26,870 nt of DNA from Spirochaetia bacterium (GTDB lineage: Bacteria > Spirochaetota > Spirochaetia > Treponematales > Breznakiellaceae). Under the pieces are notes generated by a model, which worked only from the letters and a program-made list of their open reading frames with translations, made no database searches and had not been told where the DNA came from. Location of the stretch: NCBI GenBank assembly GCA_025997595.1, contig BNUU01000026.1:1-26870 (forward strand), given 5' to 3'. Both the position numbers and the translations under genes were made by a program. Shown here piece after piece: positions 1-6,937 of this stretch (positions are counted from its first letter, which is position 1; each line of letters opens with the position of its first letter).

Positions 1-108
1 ATAAACCGGTAGATATCCATGGGAATCCCTCTGCCCTTAAGACTACCCCAGCCTGCGGCGGTCGTCAACAAGTCCCCTGCAACCGTGGTTCCCCTCAGTC
101 ACAGACAC

Positions 109-226
109 GGCGGCGGGAGGGCGGCGCATTGCCGCTTCCATCGCCCGTCCTCAAAACGGCGAACATGGGTTCGCCGTTTTTGCGGGTTCGCGATGTTCAG
201 CGGCAACGCGCCGCCCTCCCGCCGCC
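109..226. repeat. Long nested inverted repeat
   Basis: The outer arms, 109-135 and 200-226, are complementary over 27 positions with one mismatch (A/G variation near 129 and 206). They enclose about 64 bases that contain a second perfect hairpin at 153-180. The arms are very GC-rich, with GGCGGGAGGGCGGCG on the left and its complement on the right. It could be a palindromic intergenic repeat or a structured RNA end. I do not recognise the family. Confidence 0.75.
153..181 (+). terminator. Terminator-like hairpin, possibly bidirectional
   Basis: A perfect 12-bp stem (AAAACGGCGAAC, 153-164, with GTTCGCCGTTTT, 169-180) closes a 4-base loop ATGG. It is followed by a five-T run (177-181, partly inside the stem) on the plus strand. 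The A-run on the other side would serve minus-strand transcription. It would isolate the purine operon from whatever lies upstream of the window. Confidence 0.6.
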
Positions 227-335
227 TGCCCGTGATTGTTTTACCATAGGTAAGCGTGCCCATAACAAACTCCGGTTGCAGGGGGCTGGGGCCTCGACTG
301 GTAATGAATATTTTGAATAAACTTTATTTTACCCC

Positions 336-364
336 TTGACAATACAAAATTTCAGTGATATATT
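336..364 (+). promoter_or_regulatory. Sigma70-type promoter of the purine operon
   Basis: A perfect -35 box TTGACA (336-341) is separated by 17 bases from TATATT (359-364), one base off the -10 consensus. Transcription should begin near 371, leaving a leader of only about 30 bases before dpaL. That is too short for a riboswitch. No obvious operator palindrome overlaps the boxes, and no regulator gene is in the window. Confidence 0.8.
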
Positions 365-402
365 CTTGTTCATGAGAGAATTCACTTATAAGGGGTATGT
401 TC

Positions 403-1614
403 GTGAAAGAACCGATTAAATGGGCAAAAAATGAGATGCCCAAAACCGATTGTTCCGCATCCTTAAGCCTTATGACCGCCGCCGAGATGGAAAAGGCCCA
501 CCGCTTTCACCAAAGTGTGCCCCGATATGCGGAAACCCCGCTGACAAATCTGTCCCACCTGGCCGCTTACTTCGGCGTAAAGGGAATCTTCATTAAGGAT
601 GAGTCCTTCCGCTTCGATCTCAACGCCTTTAAGGTACTGGGGGGGTCCTACGCCATTGCCAAATACATCGCGCAGCGGCTGGGGAAGGATATCTCCGAAA
701 TCAGCTACGACACCCTGGTTTCCGATGAAACAAAGAAAAAGCTGGGGGACATCACCTTTTATACCGCCACCGACGGGAACCACGGCCGGGGAGTGGCCTG
801 GGCGGCGAACAAGCTGCGCCAAAAATCGGTGGTGCTCATGCCCAAGGGCTCATCCCGGACGCGGCTGCAGAACATCCTCAAGGAAGGGGCCGAGGCCGCC
901 ATCACCGACATGAATTACGATGATGCGGTACGGCTGGCAAACAAGCGGGCAGCAGAGGACCCCAACGGCGTCATGGTCCAGGATACCGCCTGGGAAGGCT
1001 ACGAGGAGATCCCCGGCTGGATCATGCAGGGCTACGGCTCCATGTCCTTTGAAACCTTTGAGCAGTTACAGGCCGCCGGGGTGAAACGGCCCACCCATAT
1101 TTTTGTCCAGGCCGGGGTCGGGTCCCTGGCAGGATCGGTGGTAGGATACTTCGCCAACCTCTTTCCCGACAACCCGCCGGTCATGTCGGTGGTTGAAGCC
1201 TCCGTTGCGGACTGTTTGTACATTTCCTGCCTGGCGGGGAAGCTCGTGGGGGTCAAGGGCGATTTGAGTACGATTATGGCGGGGCTTGCCTGCGGGGAGG
1301 GCAACACCATCTCCTGGGAGATACTGAAAAACCACGCGAGCTTCTTTGTCTCCGCACCGGACTGGGTTGCCGCCCGGGGTATGCGGGTGCTGGCGGTGCC
1401 CCTCAAGGGTGATGAAACGGTCATCTCCGGGGAATCCGGGGCGGTAACCGCGGGGATCCTCTTTACCCTGCTCCGGAACGAGGAATACCGGGGTTTCCGG
1501 GATGCTTTGGGGATCAACGCCGATTCGGTGGTACTTCTTTTCAGCACCGAGGGCAACACGGACCCGGAACGGTTCCGGGACGCGGTCTGGGACGGGGAGT
1601 TCCCCAGCGGATAA
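403..1614 (+). CDS. dpaL: Diaminopropionate ammonia-lyase (YgeX/DpaL)
   Basis: A PLP enzyme that splits 2,3-diaminopropionate into pyruvate and two ammonia via 2-aminoacrylate. The protein (403 aa) matches E. coli YgeX throughout. The PLP lysine lies in NAFKVLGG (Lys77 from this start), followed by TDGNHGRGVAWAA near residues 123-135, QDTAWEGY and ISGESGAV. Start choice: AAGGGG at 390-395 lies 7 bases before GTG 403 but only 1 base before the in-frame ATG 397, so GTG 403 is more likely; the product would be two residues longer from 397. It is the first gene of the operon, directly behind the promoter at 336-364. In this context it probably performs the last carbon-releasing step of purine breakdown and feeds pyruvate and ammonia to the cell. 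The identification is firm; the in vivo substrate source is inferred. Confidence 0.95.
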   Translation: MKEPIKWAKNEMPKTDCSASLSLMTAAEMEKAHRFHQSVPRYAETPLTNLSHLAAYFGVKGIFIKDESFRFDLNAFKVLGGSYAIAKYIAQRLGKDISEISYDTLVSDETKKKLGDITFYTATDGNHGRGVAWAANKLRQKSVVLMPKGSSRTRLQNILKEGAEAAITDMNYDDAVRLANKRAAEDPNGVMVQDTAWEGYEEIPGWIMQGYGSMSFETFEQLQAAGVKRPTHIFVQAGVGSLAGSVVGYFANLFPDNPPVMSVVEASVADCLYISCLAGKLVGVKGDLSTIMAGLACGEGNTISWEILKNHASFFVSAPDWVAARGMRVLAVPLKGDETVISGESGAVTAGILFTLLRNEEYRGFRDALGINADSVVLLFSTEGNTDPERFRDAVWDGEFPSG

Positions 1615-1628
1615 ATTATAGAAGAATT

Positions 1629-1707
1629 TTAACCACGAACAGCACGAACAACACGAACCAAATGAATTTTTCGTGTTTTTCGTGAGGTTCGTGAGGTTCG
1701 TGGTTAA
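1629..1707. repeat. Intercistronic palindromic repeat, copy 1
   Basis: The arms TTAACCACGAAC (1629-1640) and GTTCGTGGTTAA (1696-1707) are a perfect 12-bp inverted repeat. Each arm also holds short tandem units: CACGAAC three times on the left and GAGGTTCGT twice on the right. It fills the gap between dpaL and ygeY. Related copies lie at 2986-3069 and 4331-4410. In RNA it would form a long stem that might act in mRNA stability or processing. Confidence 0.85.
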
Positions 1708-1733
1708 TAAATATTTATTTTGGAGGAAACTAT

Positions 1734-2936
1734 ATGCTGGATTTTGCGGCGATTAAGAAGGCGGCGGAGGGGTATCAGGCCGACATGACCCGGTTCCTGC
1801 GGGATGTGGTGCGACTTCCCGGCGAGAGCTGCGGTGAAAAGGAAACGGCGGCCCGGATTGTGGCGGAGATGAAAAAGGTCGGCTTTGACGAGGCCGGTAT
1901 CGACAAGATGGGCAACGTCATCGGGTACATGGGCACGGGCAAGACCCTCATCGCCTTTGACGGCCACATCGACACCGTGGGGGTGGGCAACCGGGACAAC
2001 TGGAACTTCGATCCCTTCGAGGGCTACGAGACCGACACGGAGATCGGCGGCCGGGGAACCTCGGATCAGCTCGGCGGGCCGGTATCTGCGGTATACGCGG
2101 CGAAGATCATGAAGGACCTGGGGCTCCTCAATGACAAGTACCGCGTCATGGTGACAGGCACCGTTCAGGAAGAGGACTGCGACGGCCTCTGCTGGGAGTA
2201 CATCATCAAGGAAGAGGGGATCAAGCCTGAGTTCGTGGTGATCACCGAGCCCACCAACGGCAACATCTACCGGGGCCAGCGGGGGCGCATGGAGATCCGG
2301 GTCGAGGTGCAGGGTATTTCCTGTCACGGCTCCGCCCCCGAGCGCGGGGACAACGCCATCTACAAGATGGGGGAGATCATCGGCGAGGTGAAGGAACTCA
2401 ACAACCGGCTCAAGGACGACCCCTTCCTCGGCAAGGGTACCCTGGCGGTTTCCCAGATCTACTTCAGCTCCCCCTCCCGCTGCGCGGTGGCGGACATGTG
2501 CGCCATCTCCATTGACCGCCGCATGACCTTCGGCGAAACCTACGAGACCTGCATTGCCGAGATTCAGGCGCTGCCTGCGGTGAAGAAGTACCAGGCGGTA
2601 GTTTCGATGTACAAGTACGACCGCCCCAGCTACACCGGTGTGGTCTACCCCATCGACTGCTTCTTCCCCACCTGGGTCATCCCCGAAGACGCCCCGGCAA
2701 CCAAGGCGATGGTGAAGGCCTACGAGGGCATGTACGGCAAGCCCAAGGTTGACAAGTGGACCTTCTCCACCAACGGCGTCGCCGTTATGGGACGGAACAA
2801 TATTCCCTGCATCGGCTTCGGCCCCGGCAAGGAAGAGGAGGCCCACGCCCCCAACGAAAAGACCTGGAAGGCGGATTTGGTGCGCTGCGCTGCGGTATAT
2901 GCGGCACTGCCCTCGATTTATACGGAGAACAAATAA
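1734..2936 (+). CDS. ygeY: YgeY family M20 metallohydrolase
   Basis: A zinc-dependent amidohydrolase/peptidase of the M20 fold, close to E. coli YgeY (about 400 aa, same length). Probable metal ligands are His78 and Asp80 in [10 protein letters not shown], Asp111 in GTSDQLGG, Glu146-Glu147 in VQEEDCDG, and His371 in [25 protein letters not shown] and [13 protein letters not shown] belong to the dimerisation and substrate region. GGAGG at 1722-1726 sits 7 bases before ATG 1734. Databases call the family 'putative selenium metabolism hydrolase', from gene neighbourhood only. Beside YgeW and DpaL, hydrolysis of a carbamoylated (ureido) diaminopropionate is a better-fitting role. That role is inferred from pathway logic. 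Confidence 0.93.
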   Translation: MLDFAAIKKAAEGYQADMTRFLRDVVRLPGESCGEKETAARIVAEMKKVGFDEAGIDKMGNVIGYMGTGKTLIAFDGHIDTVGVGNRDNWNFDPFEGYETDTEIGGRGTSDQLGGPVSAVYAAKIMKDLGLLNDKYRVMVTGTVQEEDCDGLCWEYIIKEEGIKPEFVVITEPTNGNIYRGQRGRMEIRVEVQGISCHGSAPERGDNAIYKMGEIIGEVKELNNRLKDDPFLGKGTLAVSQIYFSSPSRCAVADMCAISIDRRMTFGETYETCIAEIQALPAVKKYQAVVSMYKYDRPSYTGVVYPIDCFFPTWVIPEDAPATKAMVKAYEGMYGKPKVDKWTFSTNGVAVMGRNNIPCIGFGPGKEEEAHAPNEKTWKADLVRCAAVYAALPSIYTENK

Positions 2937-2937
2937 A

Positions 2938-3106
2938 ATGGCGCCTGGCACCATAGCGTATACTTAACGGAAAACCGAAGAAAATGAACCACTAACCACA
3001 CGAAAAACACGAAAGCGGACTACCAAATCTTGTCTTTTTGTTTGTGGGGTTCGCGTGGTTCGTGGTTAAATTCTTCTTAGGTGTATGCATATGGTGCCTG
3101 GCACCT
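2938..3106. repeat. Composite inverted-repeat element between ygeY and ygeW
   Basis: Outer ends: ATGGCGCCTGGCACCAT (2938-2954) and ATGGTGCCTGGCACC (3091-3105). Each is itself near-palindromic, and they are mutually inverted. The similarity continues inward, with AGCGTATACTTAA on the left and the complement of TTAGGTGTATGCAT on the right. The interior holds copy 2 of the ACCACGAAC/GTTCGTGGT repeat (about 2986-3069). The whole is about 170 bp, has no ORF and fills the gap, like a small non-autonomous element. No target-site duplication is evident. Confidence 0.7.
2986..3069. repeat. Intercistronic palindromic repeat, copy 2
   Basis: The left arm contains GAACCACTAACCACACGAA and the right arm contains GTTCGCGTGGTTCGTGGTTA (3049-3068). 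This is an imperfect inverted repeat of the same family as the gaps before and after. It lies nested inside the 2938-3106 element. Confidence 0.75.
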
Positions 3107-3129
3107 ATTAGATTACAAGGAGTTTTATT

Positions 3130-4323
3130 ATGGCGTATATCAATCAGTACACAAGCAGGCTGGACAATCTTAATTTTAAAGGTATGTTCGGGAACGATTT
3201 TTTCCTGACCTGGGAAAAATCCTATGACGAAATTCTCGCTACCTACACGGTGGCGGACGCCCTGCGCTGGCTGCGGGAAAACAATATCTCTACGAAGATA
3301 TTCGACAGCGGCCTGGGGATTTCACTGTTCCGGGACAACTCAACCCGGACGCGGTTCAGCTTCGGCTCGGCCTGTAACCTGCTCGGCCTTGAGGTGCAGG
3401 ACCTGGACGAGGGGAAATCCCAGATCGCCCACGGGGAAACCGTGCGGGAAACGGCCAACATGGTTTCCTTTATGGCGGACGTGATCGGCATCCGGGATGA
3501 CATGTACATCGGCAAGGGGAATACCTACATGCGGGAAGTGGCTGCTTCCGTGCGGGACGGGTTCAACGACGGGAACCTGGAGCAGTGTCCCACACTGGTC
3601 AATCTCCAGTGCGACATCGATCATCCCACCCAGAGCATGGCGGACATGAACCACATCATCCACCACTTCGGGGGCATCGACAAACTCAAGGGCAAAAAGG
3701 TTGCCATGACCTGGGCCTATTCGCCTTCTTACGGGAAGCCCCTCTCGGTGCCCCAGGGGGTCATCGGCCTGATGACCCGCTTTGGTATGGAGGTGTCCCT
3801 GGCCCACCCCGAAGGCTACGAGGTTATGCCCGATGTTGAGGCGGTGGCCCGGAAAAACGCCCTTTTGTCCGGCGGTAAATTCACCAAAACCAATTCAATG
3901 GCGGAAGCCTTCAAGGATGCGGACATCGTGTACCCCAAGAGCTGGGCGCCCTTCGCGGCGATGGAGAAGCGGACGAACCTTTACGGCAACAACGACTTCG
4001 ACGGCATCAAGGCCCTGGAAAAGGAACTGCTGGCCCAGAACGCCAATCATAAAGATTGGGAATGCACGGAAAAGCTGATGCAGTCTACCCGTGACGGTAA
4101 GGCCCTGTATCTCCACTGTCTCCCGGCGGACATTTCCGGTGTAAGCTGCAAAGAAGGGGAAGTCGCGGCTTCCGTGTTCGACCGCTACCGCCTTCCCCTT
4201 TACAAGCAGGCAAGCCACAAGCCCTACATCATCGCGGCCATGATCTTCCTGAGCAAGGTTAAGTGCCCCCAGGAAACCCTTGCCCACCTGGCGGAACGGA
4301 ACAATCCCCGTTTCTTCGGATAA
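3130..4323 (+). CDS. ygeW: YgeW-type carbamoyltransferase
   Basis: An aspartate/ornithine carbamoyltransferase-fold enzyme, 397 aa, collinear with E. coli YgeW. The carbamoyl-phosphate-binding STRTR motif is Ser71-Arg75, preceded by GLGISLFRDN. EGKSQIAHGETVRETANM and the long MTWAYSPSYGKPLSVPQG block are typical of the YgeW subgroup. HCLP is at residues 329-332, followed by ADISGVSCKEGEV. AAGGAG (3117-3122) is 7 bases before ATG 3130. It does not carry the ornithine- or aspartate-binding signatures of OTC or ATC, so arginine or pyrimidine synthesis is unlikely. Followed directly by carbamate kinase, it most likely runs in the catabolic direction: phosphorolysis of a ureido substrate derived from purines, releasing carbamoyl phosphate. 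The identification is strong; direction and substrate are inferred. Confidence 0.95.
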   Translation: MAYINQYTSRLDNLNFKGMFGNDFFLTWEKSYDEILATYTVADALRWLRENNISTKIFDSGLGISLFRDNSTRTRFSFGSACNLLGLEVQDLDEGKSQIAHGETVRETANMVSFMADVIGIRDDMYIGKGNTYMREVAASVRDGFNDGNLEQCPTLVNLQCDIDHPTQSMADMNHIIHHFGGIDKLKGKKVAMTWAYSPSYGKPLSVPQGVIGLMTRFGMEVSLAHPEGYEVMPDVEAVARKNALLSGGKFTKTNSMAEAFKDADIVYPKSWAPFAAMEKRTNLYGNNDFDGIKALEKELLAQNANHKDWECTEKLMQSTRDGKALYLHCLPADISGVSCKEGEVAASVFDRYRLPLYKQASHKPYIIAAMIFLSKVKCPQETLAHLAERNNPRFFG

Positions 4324-4330
4324 AGAAAAA

Positions 4331-4410
4331 AACCACGAACCACAAAACGACACGAACTTGTTGTTGCCTTTTTTATATTTTTTTTCGTGTGGTTTGTGTG
4401 GTTCGTGGTA
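4331..4410. repeat. Intercistronic palindromic repeat, copy 3
   Basis: The left arm (4332-4356, beginning ACCACGAACCACAAAACG) pairs with the right arm (4384-4409, ending TGTGTGGTTCGTGGT) over about 25 bases with few mismatches. The loop is T-rich. It lies between ygeW and the carbamate kinase gene and ends just before that gene's ribosome-binding site. Confidence 0.85.
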
Positions 4411-4424
4411 AAAAGGAGATGGAA

Positions 4425-5369
4425 ATGAAAAAACGTATCGTTATTGCCCTGGGGGGTAATGCCCTTGGGGAGAATTTGAAGGAACAGATGATCGCCGTTA
4501 CCGGTACCGTAAAGGCGATTGCCGACCTGGTTGAACAGGGGCACGAAATTGTGATTGTCCACGGCAACGGCCCCCAGGTGGGGATGATCGAGACCGCCTT
4601 CGAGACCGCCGCCAAGGCGGACCGGCACTTCCCGATACTGCCCATGAGTGTCTGTGTGGCCATGAGCCAGGGTTACATCGGCTACGATTTACAGAACATG
4701 CTGCAGATGGAACTGGGTAACCGCCATCTGTCCATTCCGGTGGCGACCATCATCACCCAGGTAGAGGTGGACCCCAAGGACAGGGCCTTCGAGAATCCCT
4801 CCAAGCCCATCGGCGGCTTTATGACCAGGGATGAGGCGGAGATTCTGAAATCCAGGGGTATACCGGTGATGGAGGATGCGGGCCGGGGCTGGCGGCAGGT
4901 GGTAGCCTCCCCCAAGCCGGTGAACATCCTGGAGGCGGCGACCATCAAGGCCCTGCTCGCGGCGGGGCAGATCCCCATCGCGGCGGGGGGCGGCGGCATT
5001 CCCGTGGCCCTCAAAGACGGCCAGTACCGGGGCATGAGCGCGGTTATCGACAAGGATTTTTCCGCGGCAAAGCTGGCGGAGCTTATCGACGCGGATATGC
5101 TGATCATCCTGACGGCGGTGGAAAAGGTGGCGGTCAACTTCGGCAAGCCGGATCAGAAGTGGCTGGACACCCTCACCCTTGCGGAGGCGGAAAAGTACAT
5201 CGGGGAGAACCAGTTTGCCAAGGGCTCCATGCTGCCCAAGGTTCAGGCTGCGGTCATGTTTGTTTCGCGGGCCTCAAAACCCGGCGCGCCCCGGCAGGCC
5301 TTGATCACCATGCTATCCAAAGCGAAGGAAGGGATAGAAGGTAAAACCGGAACCGTCATTACAAAATGA
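4425..5369 (+). CDS. arcC: Carbamate kinase
   Basis: Transfers phosphate from carbamoyl phosphate to ADP, giving ATP, CO2 and ammonia. The protein is 314 aa, the usual size of the family (ArcC/YqeA). Visible motifs: ALGGNALG at residues 8-15, HGNGPQVG at 46-53, AAGGGGIPV, VIDKDFSAAKLA, LTAVEKVAVNFG, and KGSMLPKVQAAV near the C-terminus. The open frame extends upstream through the repeat at 4331-4410, but AAGGAG (4413-4418) lies 6 bases before ATG 4425, and the protein begins in the normal place there. ATG 4419 directly abuts the ribosome-binding site and is unlikely. Its position after ygeW makes it the substrate-level phosphorylation step of the pathway, equivalent to E. coli yqeA. Confidence 0.95.
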   Translation: MKKRIVIALGGNALGENLKEQMIAVTGTVKAIADLVEQGHEIVIVHGNGPQVGMIETAFETAAKADRHFPILPMSVCVAMSQGYIGYDLQNMLQMELGNRHLSIPVATIITQVEVDPKDRAFENPSKPIGGFMTRDEAEILKSRGIPVMEDAGRGWRQVVASPKPVNILEAATIKALLAAGQIPIAAGGGGIPVALKDGQYRGMSAVIDKDFSAAKLAELIDADMLIILTAVEKVAVNFGKPDQKWLDTLTLAEAEKYIGENQFAKGSMLPKVQAAVMFVSRASKPGAPRQALITMLSKAKEGIEGKTGTVITK

Positions 5370-5428
5370 TTTACCGGGCGGCTTGAGTCGGCTTAGGCAG
5401 GAACCTCACGTTCATAAGGAAGGATCGT

Positions 5429-6913
5429 ATGGAAAACACGGAATCTAAACCGGCGAAAAGCAGACTTACCAGTCCGCACGGCAGAAATTTGATTTATCAG
5501 CTGGATGGGCGGCCGCCCCTGGGTATTGCCTTTCCGCTGGGGCTTCAGCATGTGCTCTCGATGTTTATCGGGAACCTGGCTCCGGTGCTGGTACTGTCGG
5601 GGATCATAGTTAATGGGAACCCGGTGATAAGCGCCGCCCAGCGGGTCTTGATGGTGCAGTGCGCCATGTTCGCCTCGGGGATGACCACCCTGGTGCAGCT
5701 CTACCCCCTCAAACTGGGCAAGTCGTACCAGATTGGCGCGGGGCTTCCCATTGTGATGGGGACCGCCTTCGCCTTTGTGCCCACCATGCGGACCCTGGTG
5801 GCCCAGTACGGGATCAACGCCCTGCTGGGGGCCATCATCGTAGCCAGCCTTGTGGAAGTGATCATGGGCTTTTTTATTAAGCCCCTCAAAAAATTCTTTC
5901 CCCCCCTGGTCATCGGCGCGGTGCTCATCACCATCGGACTGCATCTGCTGCCGGTGGGGGTACAGTATTTTGCGGGCGGCGCGGGAGCGGAAGCGGCGGC
6001 GGCGGCAAAAGCGGTGGGGAGTACCACCTATAACGCAGCCCTGGCTGCCCAGTACGGCTCCTGGCAGAACCTGCTTATCGGCGGATCGGTCTTTTTGGTT
6101 ATCATGTGCCTGCAGCGTTTTGCCAGGGGGATGCTTAAGATCTCTGCGATTTTGATCGGCATCATCGTAGGGTATGTCCTGGCCATCATCCTGGGGCAGG
6201 TTAACTTCGCCCAGGTTGCCACGGCGAAGATCGTATCTGTTCCCATTCCCTTTACCATCACTCCCACCTTCAGCCTGGACGTGATTCTGCCCCTGGCGTT
6301 TATCTACGTGGTGTCCGGCCTTGAAACCATGGGGAACATTAACGGGATCACCATGGCGGGTTTTGACCGGGAAGCGACCATAAAGGAAACTTCCGGGGCG
6401 GTTATCGCCGATGCCGCAGGTTCCATGTTCGCCGCCGTCTTCAACACCCTGCCGAACACCGCCTTTGGGCAGAACGCCGGTATTGTGGCCATGACCAAGG
6501 TCGTGAACAAGTGGTGTATCGCCCTGGGGGCCTTCGTGCTTATCGCGGCGGGGTTCATCCCCAAGATCGGGGCGGTCTTTGCGGCAATGCCCAGTAGCGT
6601 CCTGGGGGGCGCGGTGATCACCGTGTTCGCCATGATCATGCTGAATGGTATCAAGCTGCTTGCGAAGGCGGGCTTCTCCGACCGCAACATGCTTATCCTG
6701 TCGATCACCTTCGGCGTGGCCTTCGCCGTCGGGGACAACAAGCTCCTGGTCAGCTTTTTGCCCGGGGCGATTCAGTGGGTATTCAAGGACACCACCGTGG
6801 CGGTCTGTGTCATTTCGGTGTTAGGGAACATCCTGTTCCCCGCCTCAGGCAGCGATAAGGAGCTGGCGCAAAAGGCCCAGAGGGAAGCGGCGGCGGAAGA
6901 TCTAAAAGAGTAG
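5429..6913 (+). CDS. NCS2 nucleobase permease (xanthine/urate type)
   Basis: An integral membrane nucleobase transporter of 494 aa with about 12-14 hydrophobic segments. The family signatures are present: LDGRPPLGIAFPLGLQHVL at the start, SGLETMGNINGIT with the conserved glutamate at about 299, and FNTLPNTAFGQNAGIVAMT with Gln348-Asn349. The arrangement is nearer to XanQ-like xanthine permeases than to uracil carriers. An alanine-rich stretch between residues 185 and 205 (GGAGAEAAAAAKAV) is a variable loop. AAGGAAGG (5416-5423) precedes ATG 5429. It probably imports the purine that the operon degrades. Xanthine versus urate cannot be decided from sequence; in the E. coli locus the corresponding gene is ygfU (uacT). 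Confidence 0.9.
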   Translation: MENTESKPAKSRLTSPHGRNLIYQLDGRPPLGIAFPLGLQHVLSMFIGNLAPVLVLSGIIVNGNPVISAAQRVLMVQCAMFASGMTTLVQLYPLKLGKSYQIGAGLPIVMGTAFAFVPTMRTLVAQYGINALLGAIIVASLVEVIMGFFIKPLKKFFPPLVIGAVLITIGLHLLPVGVQYFAGGAGAEAAAAAKAVGSTTYNAALAAQYGSWQNLLIGGSVFLVIMCLQRFARGMLKISAILIGIIVGYVLAIILGQVNFAQVATAKIVSVPIPFTITPTFSLDVILPLAFIYVVSGLETMGNINGITMAGFDREATIKETSGAVIADAAGSMFAAVFNTLPNTAFGQNAGIVAMTKVVNKWCIALGAFVLIAAGFIPKIGAVFAAMPSSVLGGAVITVFAMIMLNGIKLLAKAGFSDRNMLILSITFGVAFAVGDNKLLVSFLPGAIQWVFKDTTVAVCVISVLGNILFPASGSDKELAQKAQREAAAEDLKE

Positions 6914-6937
6914 TACTATTAAGAGAGGGAGTGTGTC

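Larger units (their letters stand above)
1..335. other. Non-coding stretch upstream of the purine operon
   Basis: I see no credible gene here. The short open frames lie across strong inverted repeats, have no convincing ribosome-binding site and show no recognisable protein family. The main structure is the nested hairpin at 109-226. The stretch from 240 to 335 becomes progressively AT-rich and leads into the dpaL promoter. An upstream gene may end before position 1. Confidence 0.6.

Noticed and set aside
109..226. An integron attC site
   Set aside because: The length and imperfect-stem pattern do not show the conserved core sites with extrahelical bases, and no gene cassette or integrase adjoins it.
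19..320. Two overlapping short open frames on the plus strand
   Set aside because: They run through the nested inverted repeat, are rich in Arg/Pro as expected of GC-rich non-coding DNA, and have no ribosome-binding site or recognisable domain.
365..402. A purine or molybdenum-cofactor riboswitch before dpaL
   Set aside because: The predicted leader is only about 30 bases, too short for either class, and no matching core is visible upstream.
1704..2954. A 416-codon open frame on the minus strand
   Set aside because: It lies entirely antisense to ygeY, whose protein matches its family from end to end. The antisense product is His/Val/Gly-rich without family motifs and arises from GC-biased third positions.
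1629..4410. The recurring CACGAAC units as a CRISPR array
   Set aside because: The units are 7-10 bases, arranged as inverted arms of hairpins in three separate gaps, with no uniform repeat-spacer spacing and no cas genes.
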